A DNA stretch of 64,000 nucleotides from Haemonchus contortus. Its lineage: Eukaryota > Nematoda > Chromadorea > Rhabditida > Trichostrongylidae. The stretch covers positions 22,820,432 to 22,884,431 of the forward strand of contig LS997566.1 of assembly GCA_000469685.2 (NCBI GenBank), in the 5' to 3' direction. Shown here one piece after another: positions 20,591 through 33,908 of this stretch (the first letter of the stretch is position 1; each line of letters opens with the position of its first letter). Position numbers and translations under genes: made by a program. The notes below the pieces were generated by a model, which saw only the letters and a list, made by a program, of their open reading frames with translations, was not told the DNA's origin and ran no database searches.

Positions 20591-23500
20591 ACTTGCTGAA
20601 AGAGCCTTCACTACGGAAGCAACCACGAAAAGTTTTCTTGATATGGGGCGAAGTACACGTTAAGTTAACTGAAGTGAGCACAAGAACAGAAGTTGTTTCG
20701 TCACCGCCCTTTTTGGCATCTAAAAATACCAATCAGGCTTGATTGAAGACAAAGCTCACATAAATCAAAAACCTTGGAGCCTTATGAAGGCAAGAAGAAT
20801 CTCGGTGATTGTCGGGGTCTAAAAGTCCGTTTCAGTCTTGAAGGTGCTTTCAAAGTGATAGATACTCACAAACTTCGAGAGCTTTGGTGCTTTTTTCAAA
20901 GGCATTGAAGGTGAATTTGGTTGTCCGAAATTCTTTCCTCCTTGCGCAACCAAATTTCTGACTTTAGCCATCCCATTCCCTCCCTCCCATCCCCCTTCAC
21001 TCTAGAAACTCCATCCTGAGTCTGCCAAACTCGGCATCTTCACTTCGATATGGTAAAAGGGATTCACTCGGATCACGAAGAAAGTGTCGCAGAACTCAAA
21101 ACAAATTTTTGTGATTTATATGTCTTTATTAAACAAGACCTCTAGCCACTAAGATCAACTCCCATTGCCGACCAGTACATTGCATGTCTTCCGATGAAAT
21201 TTCTCCCAAAGCAATGCGTTTGTACCAACTGGAACACCATCGGTTGGTAAATAACACCCCTCTTGAATACAGCGCAGATGTTCACAGTACCGCTTTCGGC
21301 AGCGCCCCCTGGACCTCGTTAATGACAATTCGAATGATAGCTTGATTATTCGAAGAGTTTAACGGCTCCAGACTGCTTGCGTCCAATTTTAAATTCCCTG
21401 AAGTCGGAACATTCTGTAGCGCAAGCAATTGAAAAGGGCTTCGGCTTGTCCCTGAACAAATATATTACATATATAATATATTATTATATATGTTCCGATC
21501 TAATAATAGGGAATGTGGAGTAACCTTTGTTTGGTTCAGGGCAAAATAGAGGAGCTTATTTCTCATGGGGTATCCCGCCGACGAGTTCACTACCTCGAAT
21601 TCATGACCTGCATCAGTACTGAATCGGCTGAAACTGATTGTACGTATACAAATATGTATTGCAAGCCTAATATCTATACGAGGCATCAATGACGGAAAAC
21701 TACTGATAAGATTGCAGGCTCCAAGAATACTCCCTCATGATCTATATTCATTTTTATTTTTATTTATAGATTTACAAAAACATGGATCTCGTGCATTCCG
21801 ACAGTCGGGCAGCCTTACCAATACTAGACTCTCAGTCAAGAGGCTTGCATAAATATACAATCTTATTTAAAATTATACGTAGATACTACCACAGCTGTGT
21901 ATCCAAATATGTGATCAGGATAGATGCTTCTGTGGGAACCATGCGCTCTTTTATCTCAAGGCATCATAGTACCAACTCCCAATTTTCGGTTCATCGATGA
22001 CACGTTACCCAACAGCCACCAAGCACAGCTGTAAAAATAAAAAAATCAAAAAAATCCAGGACCTATGATCTCAAAGGTCCCCTAGTGAGCACGCCGTGAA
22101 AAACGTCACATTGAATGCTGAAACCTTATTCTTCCCTTCTTCGCCGTATCATCAGGAACTCATTTTCTCAAAAACCGCTTATTCGGCGTTTTCTCTTCAG
22201 CCAGCATTTCCATTCACCTAAGAAGGCAGCACAATAGTCCCATGCTGTCCACACTTATATGTTTCATTTAATTCAGGTAATTTCTAAGTTGCTTGCAGTC
22301 TGAAATAATGGGAATTGCTCTATAACAACAGTCATTCCATCTCAAGCTTCGGGATTAGCGGTGCGCTTTGTTCCGCGCATCCGTCGAAACATTGTCACGC
22401 CGCAGCTGTCGCGGCAGTTAGCTTAAATAGAGGATAACCCGTACTAGTGCAAATCATCATCCACTGACACTTGTGATCGGTAGAAGACGATAGAAGATAA
22501 ACGGGCAAGGAGGGCACACACCGACTTAAAATCATAGTAGTTCTTAGGAAAGACCTGTTGCAAATTTATCGGTGACCAGAAACCAGTGTATCGAGAGTTA
22601 AACTCCAAAACCTTCTTGAATTGGAAAAAAATAATGAAGGACAAAAAATAAATTTGGACAAGTCAATAGCCAGGTCAGGGACTTATGCATGAGAATCGGA
22701 AGCCAAAAATCTAGATTTGAACCACAACTGATGAGTTGATCAGTGGTTTATACCTTGTGTACACTCCCTTGTTTTCTAGCATGACACATATAAGATTCTT
22801 TTCCTGAACCCTTTCGTCCCAGAGAGCTCAAATTAGGTCAGATAAACCCGCAATGATGATTGGAAGGGTATCGAATCACTGGTTGCTATCCGTATGCTCC
22901 CCCAAGCCTCACATAATAGAAACCACACAAAACTATGCTGATGCTCGAGCTGATATCACCGCCTACCGGTAATTAGGACGTCGCTTCCGGATTTTTTTTC
23001 GAATCAGAGGTCTGCTGCAAAAAAGACCTTGCGGAGATTAATTATCAGCCATCGCTCACTTCTGAGCACACGTACAAGGCTGTGCTTTTCTCCCTCTTCC
23101 TCTTATAAAAAGATCACCATCTAACAGCTCTGAGTGAGAAGGCAGGTGTAGAGCCTATACACCACGGGCAGTGGCCCCTAGTCAGGTCCGCCCAATGTCA
23201 GCCGAGGAAGTGGCGCGCATCAAACAACATAACCCTATTGTGCGAAAATTGGAGTGGTGCATGCTTTAGCTGCTGCACCCAACTATCCAGCCATACAAGA
23301 TCTTCTTGTGTAGCAAGACAAAGGTATGGGACTGCAGGCATATAAAAAGGACACTAAAACGAGAACGAGTTGGGAATTACTGGGAAAAGAAGTAGGCGTT
23401 TTCTCTAGAACTAAAATCACCTCTTAACCTTATGATTTTCAGAAATGATATCAGCTTTTGTAGTTAACCTTTTGTGACCCAGAGCAAGCGACGTTGTGAA

Positions 23501-24689
23501 AAGACCTCCACTAAAAAGAAGAATTGACTATCCACTTCCAGAACTGCGCTTACGATAGCACCTCGAAAAAGGCTTTTTTCTTATTTCTTATCTTAAACTC
23601 TATTCCGACGCGTTACGCGATCGCTAGTTAATGAGAGTAGCACCATTCTTGACATATGTATGCAAATGCGACGAATTGCGGCAACCCCATTCATACCAGT
23701 AACACTCATTTGATATTTTAAGTCTGTAGTCAACGCTTCACTCTAAAAGTTGGAAGTGGGAAAAGAGGTCCTATTATAGCCAAAGGCTCCTTTCTCGGGC
23801 TTTCCTATGCCAGATTAAGAGCATTCGTAAAACTCCTACTACCACTGTCTATTTATTGGTGTCTAGAAGCAGTGTCACCACTGCCCATGGTACCATTAAC
23901 TACATCGTACAAATACTGGAGAAGACGAGTTTTTTGTCAAGCCTCTTTGATACTTTATGATAGGTTTTCCCTTCTCAGCTAGTTATTGGGTTGTTACATA
24001 CATATCAAAAGCAGTATCGAACCACGAAAACTCAGCGCTTTCTGAAAATTAAGCGAATTTCACCTATGAGTTAAGATTAGTTGCTAACGCAATTGGAGAG
24101 CGAAAGATGTATGGTGAACATCAGAAAAGGAACTGTGAAATGTTTTGTAGAAATGAAAGGGTATGAGAGTGACGTTGTTATTCCGGGTTTATTGGTGATT
24201 TCGTTAATTGAGTTTGTGCTCAACCATATGTGCCCGGGCACTGATGCCTCAGTTTGCATATGCTTTGAGTAAAGCGGGACCCAAATCGATTAATAGAGGT
24301 TTTGAAGGGGTTTAAACAGCTACTTTACTTAGAGGTTTCTGCTGAAAATGAATACTAATTTAGACATATCTTTTAAAAACTATCCTTCGAAAGATTTGGT
24401 TTGGTAGTGAGATCCATACGACACAAGACCACAGAAACAATTCAAATGTGAAAGGTAATCGGTCTGCTTCACTTTTTTACTTCTCTCAGATACCAATAAC
24501 AACCTATCAGTTAACGACGCTAAGCGAGTATTCAGTTAAATTAGAGGTTTTCTCTTTCTTGATTAAAACAAAAATCTAAAACAGGAATCTCCGGTTTCGT
24601 GTAATGGTTGTGATTAATTTTCCGCTAATACCTAAATATAGTGCTTGCTAGGACATTACTTGTTTATTGAAATCTAACATCAGTAGCGG
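20591..24689. other. Gene-poor, AT-rich stretch with nothing recognised
   Basis: About 4 kb without a supported gene, RNA or mobile element. Open frames are all under 75 codons. There is a short ATATATAATATATTATTATATAT tract near 21467-21491, which inflates apparent hairpins. Confidence 0.4.
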
Positions 24690-25235
24690 TCGTAAACTAA
24701 CAGCAAGAAATGAACAAAGTTCTCATCTGCGTATCATATTGCTGCTAATGGGTCCTTATCACTGCATTTACCGTTCGCTTTTGTCACCCTACTCTACCAT
24801 ATCGTCTTATCGAATGAAATAGTGAACAGTCAAATTGACATGGTAAATACCGAAGAGTTAGGACTTTGATCAGTAGGTGGCCCTTGCTCTCTTGGGCCCT
24901 CATCTTCTCTTATCAGGTGTCATCGAATCCTGTCGTCGAGTACCTACGATGTCACCATAGTCTACATCATTCATTACCACTGCTGATATAAAAGCACGTG
25001 GTATGAACCTACGGTCAAAAATTCCTATCGCGCAAGCCCCGCCCCTGTGGGCGGAATCCTGTCCTGCTACCAGTCATGAGTGTTCCCATCCTGTGCCCTG
25101 ACTCCTACCAAATTTCAACGCTCTAGTTCCAGTGGAAGAGAAGTTATGAATTTCCATTATTTTATGTTATGTTCGAATACCCACACCGACACACAAACAA
25201 ACACACAAACACACACGCACATCTGGGAGCGGCCA
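24690..25235. repeat. Dispersed repeat with minisatellite unit and CA-rich end, copy 2
   Basis: Matches 16184-17000 in order and orientation: unique part 24690-24960, then one to two minisatellite units (CGCGCAAGCCCCGCCCCTGT, TACCAAATTTCAACGCTCTA) and a CA-rich tract at 25180-25222. Having two copies with the same unique part plus the same end supports a single mobile family. Confidence 0.65.
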
Positions 25236-26188
25236 AAATTATTTGCCGAAACGATTTTTGGTAAAGGCACAGTTCAAGATAATTTTGGGTAATCCAGATT
25301 ATGACGAAAAATGGAAAATGGAATATAGGGCGATGAAGGCAAAGAAACTGTGTGAATCGATGTTCTAAATGAGAAAAAGGCTTCAAAAAAACCTTTAAAA
25401 GGGGGACGGACGAGAACGAGACCAGAAAAATGAAGAAGAATGGGGTGTTTGGACGAGCTATACAATGTGTCTCGTTGCTTACGTGTGGGTCCTGGTGCGA
25501 ATAGCTGACTACGGTAAGCAAAAATTCATTCACTCATAAGCATAAGTTAACAAAATCCCAGGTTACAGCAAAAATAGCCCACCTTTTCAGCCTCTTGAGG
25601 TAGAAAATTAGAAGAAAATTGGCAAAAATAATAACAGAGAATAAAAGAGTGGGAGAAAAACATCGCCTCAACACTCGGGGATCAGCTGATTGTGTGTGGG
25701 TCTTAGAACGAATATTGCGATCTGTATCGCCTCGACACTCGTCTGACGTGACATCGATCGAAGGACGGGAAGTCCGGAGATCCGGTAACGGGGCTCCCAA
25801 TATGCCCTAGCTGTAGAGGGGGAGGATTCAGAAACCTTTTACCGTGAGCTGTACCTTTAATATTTTTTCCTTGCTCGGACGATTCTTAAAAATGCTATAT
25901 ATCATATGTAGCATTATCACAACCAAAATACATGAACAGGACTTCATTTCAGCAACTTACGGCAGGTGAAGGAAGACAATGCGCAATGTTCCAAAACAGG
26001 ATGCAAATTACAGGTCTAGGTAAAAAATTATTCCATTTACAAAATTGCAACAATTCGCTAAGACAGGGACCGTAGCTATTGCAAACAATTGATATTTTGT
26101 CGGAAAGCCACGACTTTTGATGACTGCTGCGGAGTGAGTTGGCATTAATCCGATGGGCTTCTGGAAATGAAATTCGACTGGCGTTCTA
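25236..26188. other. Unassigned stretch
   Basis: No recognised gene. The 123-codon minus frame 25162-25533 includes the CA tract and has no family motif. Two similar segments (CATCGCCTCAACACTCG at about 25660 and TATCGCCTCGACACTCG at about 25726) suggest a short tandem duplication. Confidence 0.35.
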
Positions 26189-26724
26189 GGGTGACCCACA
26201 TGAAGTGTGACGCAGAAAAATATCATCAAAATTATACAGATCAAACCAGATGGGAAACTATTACTCCTACACGATCATCACAAAATTGTGAACAACATAT
26301 CACATCTCGTATGCAGAATAAGCATCTTTCGCTTAAATGCAAGCATCCAACCTCTTTCGGAATTTTTCAAAAATGCGCGCAATCACTTTCATCCCACGCT
26401 TCTACAAGAGCACTTTCTTTCAGTAGTTCTTAGGACCTGTGTTTGAAAGCGCAGGCTTTTTGCTCCAGAATCGACCATACACAAAAATCCAAAGGATTGA
26501 GATCGGGGAAGTTGAAAGACAAAACTGCTTCGCCCAAAAACCCGGAAGTGTGGTTTTACAACATTGCAGCATCTTCTTTATGCTGTGGGCTGGTTCCCAT
26601 TCCTGTGAAAGGTTCAGCTGACGTTCATCGCCTTCCTTTCCGCCCAAGCGATCGCCGCTTCCTCCAGCCCAGAAGCCCATAAGTTGATTTTTTTATTGCC
26701 CGTCACACTTCATGTGGGTCACCC
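26189..26724 (-). mobile_element. Deleted Tc1/mariner-superfamily element with transposase C-terminal remnant
   Basis: TA on both sides (26187-26188, 26725-26726). Inverted repeats: GGGTGACCCACATGAAGTGT at 26189 and its complement (one mismatch) ending at 26724. The minus strand carries a decayed transposase end: F-P-D-L-N-P-L-D-F-C-V-W-S-I-L-E-Q-K-A (about 26440-26510), the block containing the second or third catalytic Asp in Tc1/mariner enzymes, followed by a stop and further similarity. At 536 bp it is well short of an autonomous copy. Confidence 0.85.
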
Positions 26725-26726
26725 TA

Positions 26727-27633
26727 TATATACACATTTATTATACGTACTACAATACCCCCTCTAACTTTTCAAAAAATCACAAAAAAACGCGACTCCG
26801 CGTCGGCTCTCTGGTTGAACACAGCTCTGCTGAAATTTTGAAAGGTTCGATTTTGAAGTCCTATGTCCACCAAAGTTCCTGAGAGCACGTCATTAGCAAC
26901 GAGGCTCGCTATTATTATAACCATAAGGCATTCCTTTCTCTTCAAAGTGATACCTGAGTTGTGAAGCAGTCATGGTGTTCCAAACCAAACAAAAGTAAAC
27001 AGTTGCATTCTTCAGGTTGTACTGACAGCTGTTTTAGATAAAGCGGAGATGAGCGGTCTCCCGGTTCTAGCCGATGATTCGCCTGTTCTACAGAGACAGC
27101 ATCTTAGTTTGCGAATAGTCTGTCTGAAGCTAAGAAGAAGAGCCATTGAGTCGTGTGAAGTTAGATGCGTGACATGTTTCTACAGAGCATTTTCAAGTTC
27201 CAAAATCTTTCCAATGCGCTTGAGACCAAATATAGTTTTTTCAGATTCGAAGAAATTTCCCAAAACTTACATTGCTAAACTCCATTTTAAAAAGCTGCTC
27301 AAAGGTAAGAAAATCATTTCACAAAATTCACTTTGTATCGGTACCCTCAGTACCGCTTTTTTATTTAGTGCTCATTCACTCAGCCACCCACTCAGTAATC
27401 TAGGCCAGGTGACAGAGGCAGCATATTGGTTGACTTGTCTTACCACTTAATGACCGCCGACATCCACCATCCTGATTGAGTGTGTACAGCTAATACGTAC
27501 AACAGTTTCTCGAATTTTTGCCTTCCACTTAACCGTATTACAGGAACTGAGGGCAACTCCTCTAAGAACAGGCTAAATTAGCGCGGCGGAGCGCACATCG
27601 TTGGCAAGACGTTAGTTCGACGTTTGCAAACGT
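26727..27633. other. Unassigned stretch with a 133-codon open frame
   Basis: Plus-strand 27049-27450 is open for 133 codons but matches no family I know, has low-complexity Ser/Phe/Lys content and no convincing splice context. I do not call it a gene. Confidence 0.35.
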
Positions 27634-27731
27634 TGTGCACGACGGGGGATCGGAACCACCGAGTCGAGTGCAGACATGAAGTGACTGCCTCTGCGCCATT
27701 TCGCCAGGCGCATAAGCCACTCATAAGATAG
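27634..27731 (-). repeat. tRNA-like SINE fragment
   Basis: On the minus strand GGCGAAATGGCGCAGAGGCA looks like a tRNA D-arm/A-box region, and GGTGGTTCCGATCCCCC a degenerate T-arm/B-box region, at tRNA-like spacing. The acceptor arms do not pair, so I treat it as tRNA-derived. It belongs to neither of the other two tRNA-like families in this window. Confidence 0.45.
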
Positions 27732-29310
27732 CGACTCGTATTGGCTCCCAACAGCAGATCAAGGTCGCATAGCTCACCGATTTCTGATTAGTCATTTGTG
27801 TACCATTTCCCTGCACTTGTTGAACATAAATGATGAGAATTCTGACGAAGTGGGGGATTTGTAATGCCTCTACGATCTGTCGGCTTCAAGTCCTGAAACT
27901 GTTCACCGATATGTGTAGTTTCTACCCTATATATTCAAGGTCACTGCATTTACCAATGAGGCTGGTTACAAGTCTTGGAACTGTTCACCGATATTGCTCG
28001 CGAGCGGCTAATCTCTTAGTGACCAAAGGAGGTTCTTCGTATCTCGACAGTAGCCCGATTACTGATGCTGCCACAGTCATGAAACCCTTTTACAACATCT
28101 ACATACATATTCGAATGCAGCCCTCCTTTTTGTACATTCAAAAATGGCATCAATATTCATCATATCGCGAGTGTAAGGGTCCCTGCTAAGGACTACACTG
28201 AACGTTGCGATCTGCTTCAAGTGTGAGACGACACACGAGAAGTGAATAGTTTATTAGCGAAAGCAATAACGGAATTCCGAACAAAAATACAACAATGATG
28301 CGCAAAACAAAATCAAAAATACAATACAATCAAAAATCCTCCCGTGAGTCGGGGACAGAGAGAAGGCGGAGGATTCTACCAAAGATGAACCGGCCACTAA
28401 AGCCTTCCTCTAATAACCTCGTTCGCGAGCCACAGAGGTTCGCCCCGAGCTCTCACCGAGGTTCCAATGGCACGGAGTCAACTCCGTGGGGGCACTGGCG
28501 GCGGGCGAAGGAGGAAAAACAAAAGACGACCTCTCTCTCTCGAGGTACCCCCTTCATACGGTCTTTCCCGCGCCTTTTCTTTCCCCAGGCATGCTTACTC
28601 CTGCTAGCCTTCTACCTCCTGATCACTACTGATCACCTACAGTACTCTTGATCGTCCCCGACCCATCGGTGTTGATCTTACGGACATTTTCTCTTTGGCG
28701 GGACCCAACCGGTGCAGTTCTCTCTGTCCTGCCCTGACACGAGAAATATGCTACAAGCACTAGAGTTTATTACATTCGAAGGAATCTGTCATCAGAAGGT
28801 GAGCTGTCTGTGGAATCATAGACCGCTTCAATCCTTGATGGGGTTTTCAGCAATTCATCACCTAGCGGGGTTCAACACCGCAGCTATCGTACTGTTATCA
28901 TGCCAATGCGGGCTGGTCTAGGGCGAGCCTTGACGTTGAGAGCGTTTTTCACTCTGCCACACACTTGGCTCCGAGATTTTCGAGAAGTTGAAGTATTTAA
29001 ATATTACCTAGGGTAAGGATACTTTGCTGTGTCGGTAACATTGTTTTCGCTGTTAGTGCTGTTTGTTGTTTTACATTGTTTTAGTGCTGTCATTCATAGA
29101 TGGATAAAAAATCACCTTCGGCATGAAGTCTATTTTTTGCTGAGAACTTGCTTTCCTCTACGTTCTTGGTGAGCTCCAGTGGGTTGGCTTAATACAGTCC
29201 CTGCTCTGATGCCAGAGCGAACTTTGCCATTCTTCCGCACTTCAGGGAGAGCAAAGTCTCTACTTGATCTTGAGAAACCATCGAGTAGTCTATACCATCT
29301 TCTGGATTAC
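27732..29310. other. Unassigned stretch
   Basis: No gene recognised. A 26-base segment (AAGTC-TG-AACTGTTCACCGATAT) occurs at about 27888 and again at about 27971. 28260-28700 is GC-richer, with Arg/Ser-rich open frames, possibly an old element. Confidence 0.35.
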
Positions 29311-29316
29311 AATTAA

Positions 29317-30860
29317 TTATGAGCCGTGAAGAACAGGACTGGAGTTAGGGCGGCATTTGACATGTGGTGCCAATTGGTGGACAACTTCTATATATACGTG
29401 GCGTGCGCGGGTTAATCGTCCGGCTATTGCGAGCAACGTGGGCTCCGGAATTTGCGAAGCTTCATCGCCGATTACGGTGGTGAATTCGGTCAGATACGGG
29501 GTGAATATCCCGCCCGAAGCAGTAGAGTTTAAGAGGGACGGTGTGTCATACATATGATCGAAGGACGGCGTACGGTAAACATTACGTTCACCATCCGCTT
29601 AAGGGTTTGCGACACATAACGCTCCGCTATTTCATATTCCTCCTGGTCTTCGTCCGACATGTTGGGGATCAGCTCCGGGTGGTCGAGATAATTCTCGATG
29701 ACCTCCCTATACTCCTGGAATTGATAGCAGGTCTGGAGATCCCCATGTGAGAGCTGTTTCTCATAGTCGTCGCCAAGGGTCCGAAGGATTTTACCGAGGT
29801 CCACCTATGTGGGGGTCTGATTATCAGCGGCGGCAGTGTCGGAGATATGGCGCACGATATTGAGGTGCGCGAAATCATTCAAGGAGAGGAGGGTCTCCGT
29901 GAACTGTGCCACTGTCGCTTTGGTGGAGGTGGTAACGATGGTGATATTTTTGGAACTTACTGAAGTTAATCCCGCAGTCAGGTATCCCACTAGGTTTTCC
30001 CTGTCCCGTAAGCAGCCTGGATGGCCACGAGAGGTAGTAGCCCAGAGCCGATGCGTACCGCGTCCTCCTGATCGGGGGTGAGGGTTAATGAGCGCCCGCT
30101 AACGAGAAATGAGCGGAGTTGGCCAGAGGGAGGCAGTAAATCACGCAGGTACGGCTCGTCGCTCGTGCCAATTGCTTGATTGGCATAGAACAAATTGACG
30201 ACGTGATCGCCCATGACCCTCGGGCGAAGGTTGCCGAAGATGTTGGAACGCGAGACCAGGTCGTACACGGGATTCGCCGCGGCGGTGGACTTGCCGAGGC
30301 GCACGCAGATATCGCAGATGCGCAGGGAGGTCGTTCACCGTTAACAACGCGAAGTGGGACACCCTGAAGAAGAAAACCGATAACGTGTCGAGGGCCATAG
30401 TCCGCGGTAATGAGGCCTGTTTAAGGACCGATGCCGGGGACTGCAGTGCTTGCCGCGTGGGTTTTACATTAACATGTGGACGTGTGTTTCCTTAACGGAC
30501 ATGTGGTTCTTGTTTAAACTGCGACAATCCCAGCCCGCAACAATGTCAACGGCGTACTGGTCTAGGACGACAGACACAATGTAGGTCGCGGCGGTCGGGA
30601 CCAAGAATGAAGAAGTCCTTGGCCTCTAGCATTACTCCCGGGCCATATCCTGTGGAGACGACTTGGTAGAGGACCGGATAGGTGCTGCCGTGCAAACGTC
30701 GCGACAACAGAGATCAAGTGAGCGGCTAAAGTGTAGTTCCGTGCTCGTAAGGCATTCCGTATGGAATCAAATGCTCGTCCACCATCTACTGGGCATGAGA
30801 TAGCAAAATAGAACCACCGTTCGAATTCATCTCGTAAACCTTCGTTGACATGCTCTGAAA
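29317..30860 (-). pseudogene. Superfamily-1 (UPF1/SMG2-like) helicase, multiply frameshifted
   Basis: Minus strand, 5' to 3': an exon-like segment after a TTTTTTTCAG acceptor (about 30855) reading H-V-N-E-G-L-R-D-E-F-E-R-W; several frameshifts; then R-V-M-G-D-H-V-V-N-L-F, L-T-P-D-Q-E-D-A-V and the Walker A motif Y-G-T-G-K-T at about 29990-30010. One base is missing immediately after Walker A, the frame resumes with L-V-G-Y-L-T-A-G, and an in-frame TAG follows near 29805. After another frameshift (about 29550) comes the Walker B-like block V-I-G-D-E-A-S-Q-I-P-E-P (about 29440-29470) and A-R-H-V-Y-I-x-x-V-H-Q-L-A-P-H. The later helicase motifs (V, VI) are absent. SF1 helicases of this kind unwind RNA or DNA using ATP; this copy is not functional as read. 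Confidence 0.75.
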
Positions 30861-30933
30861 AAAAAACGCATAATGCCCAATGTTGAAGAAAAAAAGCAAA
30901 TAAAAACATAGCAGAGCATCTTAATAGTACCAA

Positions 30934-32235
30934 CCTATGCTGCCTAGGTACCAGTCGGCTGCTCTAGCCCATAACATGGCGAGATTTTTTACCTTGTGAA
31001 GCTTCTTCTCTTGTCTATTATAAATCACTAACTAACTAACGCTATTAACCTAATAATAATACATAATAATATTCAACAACGATTAACTTCAAAGTAACAA
31101 ATATATTACAAATGCAAATAAAGCTAAAAGGAATGAAACTCAACTACCTTTCGGTTGATCCCGAGCGCACAACCAATATTATAGTGTCTACCACGAAAAA
31201 ATACGACTAAGTTGCTTATAGTGCGAAATATAGGATTACTTATCGTGCAATTTCCTAAAGAGGTTACATTAATCGCGATAATATGGATGAGGATCAAATC
31301 TAGAGGAGAACAAAAGGAGAACGGAGAAAAATTCTTTTCCACTCACCGCATCTCATTTATATACGCACAGCGTTGGTATGAGCAACATCGCACATGGGAA
31401 CAATCTGATAAAAATGTCAACATCCGCCGCTTGATTGCGATACAGAGCTAATAAGTTAGAGACATACTAAGCCATATGAACAGCATGATTCAGTCGATCA
31501 TGGGAACCTTCCGGATTAATCAGATAAGACATCAAAGAACCCTCAAAGAACAAGGTTAATCTCATAGTGCAATGAAACTTAAGTTATTGTGCAAAATAAC
31601 TTATTGTGTTAGGAGAATACTGAACGATTCAGTATAGTATTTCTGGTATGGGGAAGGCTTGATGTGGGCCGTATCGACATCGCTATAGGAACCAAGTAAA
31701 ACTTGGTCCATTACTATTTTCGATTTATCCCGGAAATTGATGGTGTCCTCCAGGTGCTGCAGTTACTATTAGGATAAATTATATATGATTTGCCGTTTTT
31801 CTACAGAAGCAGAGATGAGCCCGCTTCCCTGTGCGCGCGGGCTCACTTTGCCAAACCAACAGCATACACTTTGCTGTAACAGTAGTCATGCATCTGCTGA
31901 CAGAATAAGCAGAATCAGAGGAGAACAGGGAATAGGAATATCGAATTCGCTCCCAAAATAGGCTAGTAGTAGAGTCAGCAACGAAAAAGACTACTGTAAA
32001 AGGTTAGGGCGCTCTAATCATTTGCATTCAACTATGCGCGCGCGGGAAAATAATTCACGCTGCAGACCCTCCCAATGAATGAACGCGATCCTCTTTCCTT
32101 AGTTGTCGTTTCCCTATCCTTTCCTGGTAGTTGTGTTGTACGAATTTTTATGTGTAAATCTGTTTACTATAATTGCGAGAATGTACAGCGACGATTTGCT
32201 GATTGTCTCGTTCAAGATGAGTATTCCACAAGAAC
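30934..32235. other. Unassigned AT-rich stretch
   Basis: Nothing recognised. Short repeated phrases such as TTATAGTGCGAAATA (about 31216) and TTATTGTGCAAAATAA (about 31581) suggest an old repeat. Confidence 0.35.
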
Positions 32236-32347
32236 ACCTTCTGTACACTTTCATTTTGTTTTGTTTTGTCTAATTACCTGTTTGTTTGTTTTTTATTTGT
32301 TTATTCGTTAAGTTTATTTTATCAGCACTTGAAAGTGTACAGAAGGT
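32236..32347. mobile_element. Small hairpin element (MITE-like)
   Basis: ACCTTCTGTACACTTTCA (32236-32253) is the exact complement of the end TGAAAGTGTACAGAAGGT (32330-32347), with a T/TG-rich interior of about 76 bp. No protein. The flanks do not show an obvious target duplication. Confidence 0.6.
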
Positions 32348-33908
32348 TTCCAAGTTTCAATGCTTCTGACTGATAGAAATTTGGCATAAGTAGCTTTGTC
32401 GACTGAGGAACCCAAGAAGAGTAAGGCTCTCTGTTTGTTAAACTTTCCGAGGTGTCGTCTAATGCGATTGTCTGCTAATACAGGTGACAGTATTCACGCT
32501 TGAATTCTCATTTGTTTTGAAACGGCCATGAATTGCTGCGCTTACTTTTGACGATTTGCCTCTAAGGCAATATCACTCGCTGTTACAGCAAAACCACCAG
32601 TTTGGTTTTTTATTTCGCTCAATAGAGTATATACAGCGGCGCGCATCTCACAAACTTTTGAGGTCTGCCACTCGAGAAAAGAGGAAAGGTTTTGCTCAAA
32701 AGAAGAACTCAGTCGCGAATTTCTGCGAAATTTGTTTCCATATACGTCAAGTAAGATATTGATATGGTTAAAAAAGCGGTTTGTTTGCTTACAGAGTAAT
32801 TATGGTTAGCGTTGCATTTCAGGCTTAAGGAATGAAATTATAGTCGAAAAAAAAATCAGTAACACCGACAGATAACAACCTCTATTTCCATTTCAGGGAA
32901 GCTACCATAGATGTATTGTAGACGTAGCCTTTATCCCTTCCAATCATCTGATTCTTAGGTTGTTCATCACATTCCGTCGTTTTCTTCTCAGAATTGTTTT
33001 CTTTTGTTGTTTGTTTTGTTTTCAACATCTCTTGGACCTTGAAGATTGTCCAGAGCCTCAGCGGCTTTCTCAATTCAGGCTTTCCTTTATAAGTCATTAC
33101 TGAACCTTTTCGAAAAGCATTTTCTTTATACACCGCACAGTCGCACCGTTGCTATCTGACTGTAGGCGATGAGCAGAAAGTGGCGGAAATGTCCTTTTTT
33201 GGACTAAGCTTGTAAGCTGAAATTCGGCCGACAGTGAAAACAGAGTAAATGGTAACGCATGTGCAGATTTTTTGGAAGGGGAGGGGGATGAGGTTGGTAA
33301 GCTTCCGAACAGTATATAAAGCTGTCATGATGTATGTAAAAATACGGAATTTCGGCAGAAAGCCTGATTTAGAAAAGTTGCCACGTTAAGCGATAAGCCT
33401 TCGAACTGTGACGAAGAAATCAGTTCAAAGGGCAGTAGAATATAGAAATGTTCAGAAAAGCCTACAACTAAGCCACATCACTTGATGGTCTGTTGCACTG
33501 CGAATTAGGGCTTGAGTTTGTTGCTGCTTTGACAAATTTGACCGACTTTTCTTTATCCTTTGCAAGTCTGGAATTCAACTTGAATCACAATGTTTCTTTA
33601 GTAAGGCCAAAACGTTTTGTGGTGCAAATTAAAAACTTTGTTGGTATATCACATGGTTGGGAAACATGATCCCGTACGGTAAAACCGTTGAAAGTACATC
33701 ATTAATAGTGTGACTACTTAATGTTATCGATTCGAGCGCAACGAGCTTTTGAGGAAGTCTCTGGTGGATATCATACAGTCTATATGTTGACGTCATAGGA
33801 CGACAGTCATTGGTCCCGCAATGAACCGGCTCCAAAAGCAATACTTTCTGTACTGTGCAGAACTCTGGAAAAAAATTCTCTAAAATTCGAGCCAGTACTG
33901 ATCTCATT
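32348..33908. other. Unassigned stretch upstream of the DPAGT1 homologue
   Basis: No gene recognised; promoter elements of the downstream gene cannot be identified by eye. Confidence 0.35.

Noticed and set aside
27049..27450. 133-codon plus-strand open frame as a gene
   Set aside because: No family similarity, no splice evidence and biased composition; chance open frames of this size are expected in 64 kb.
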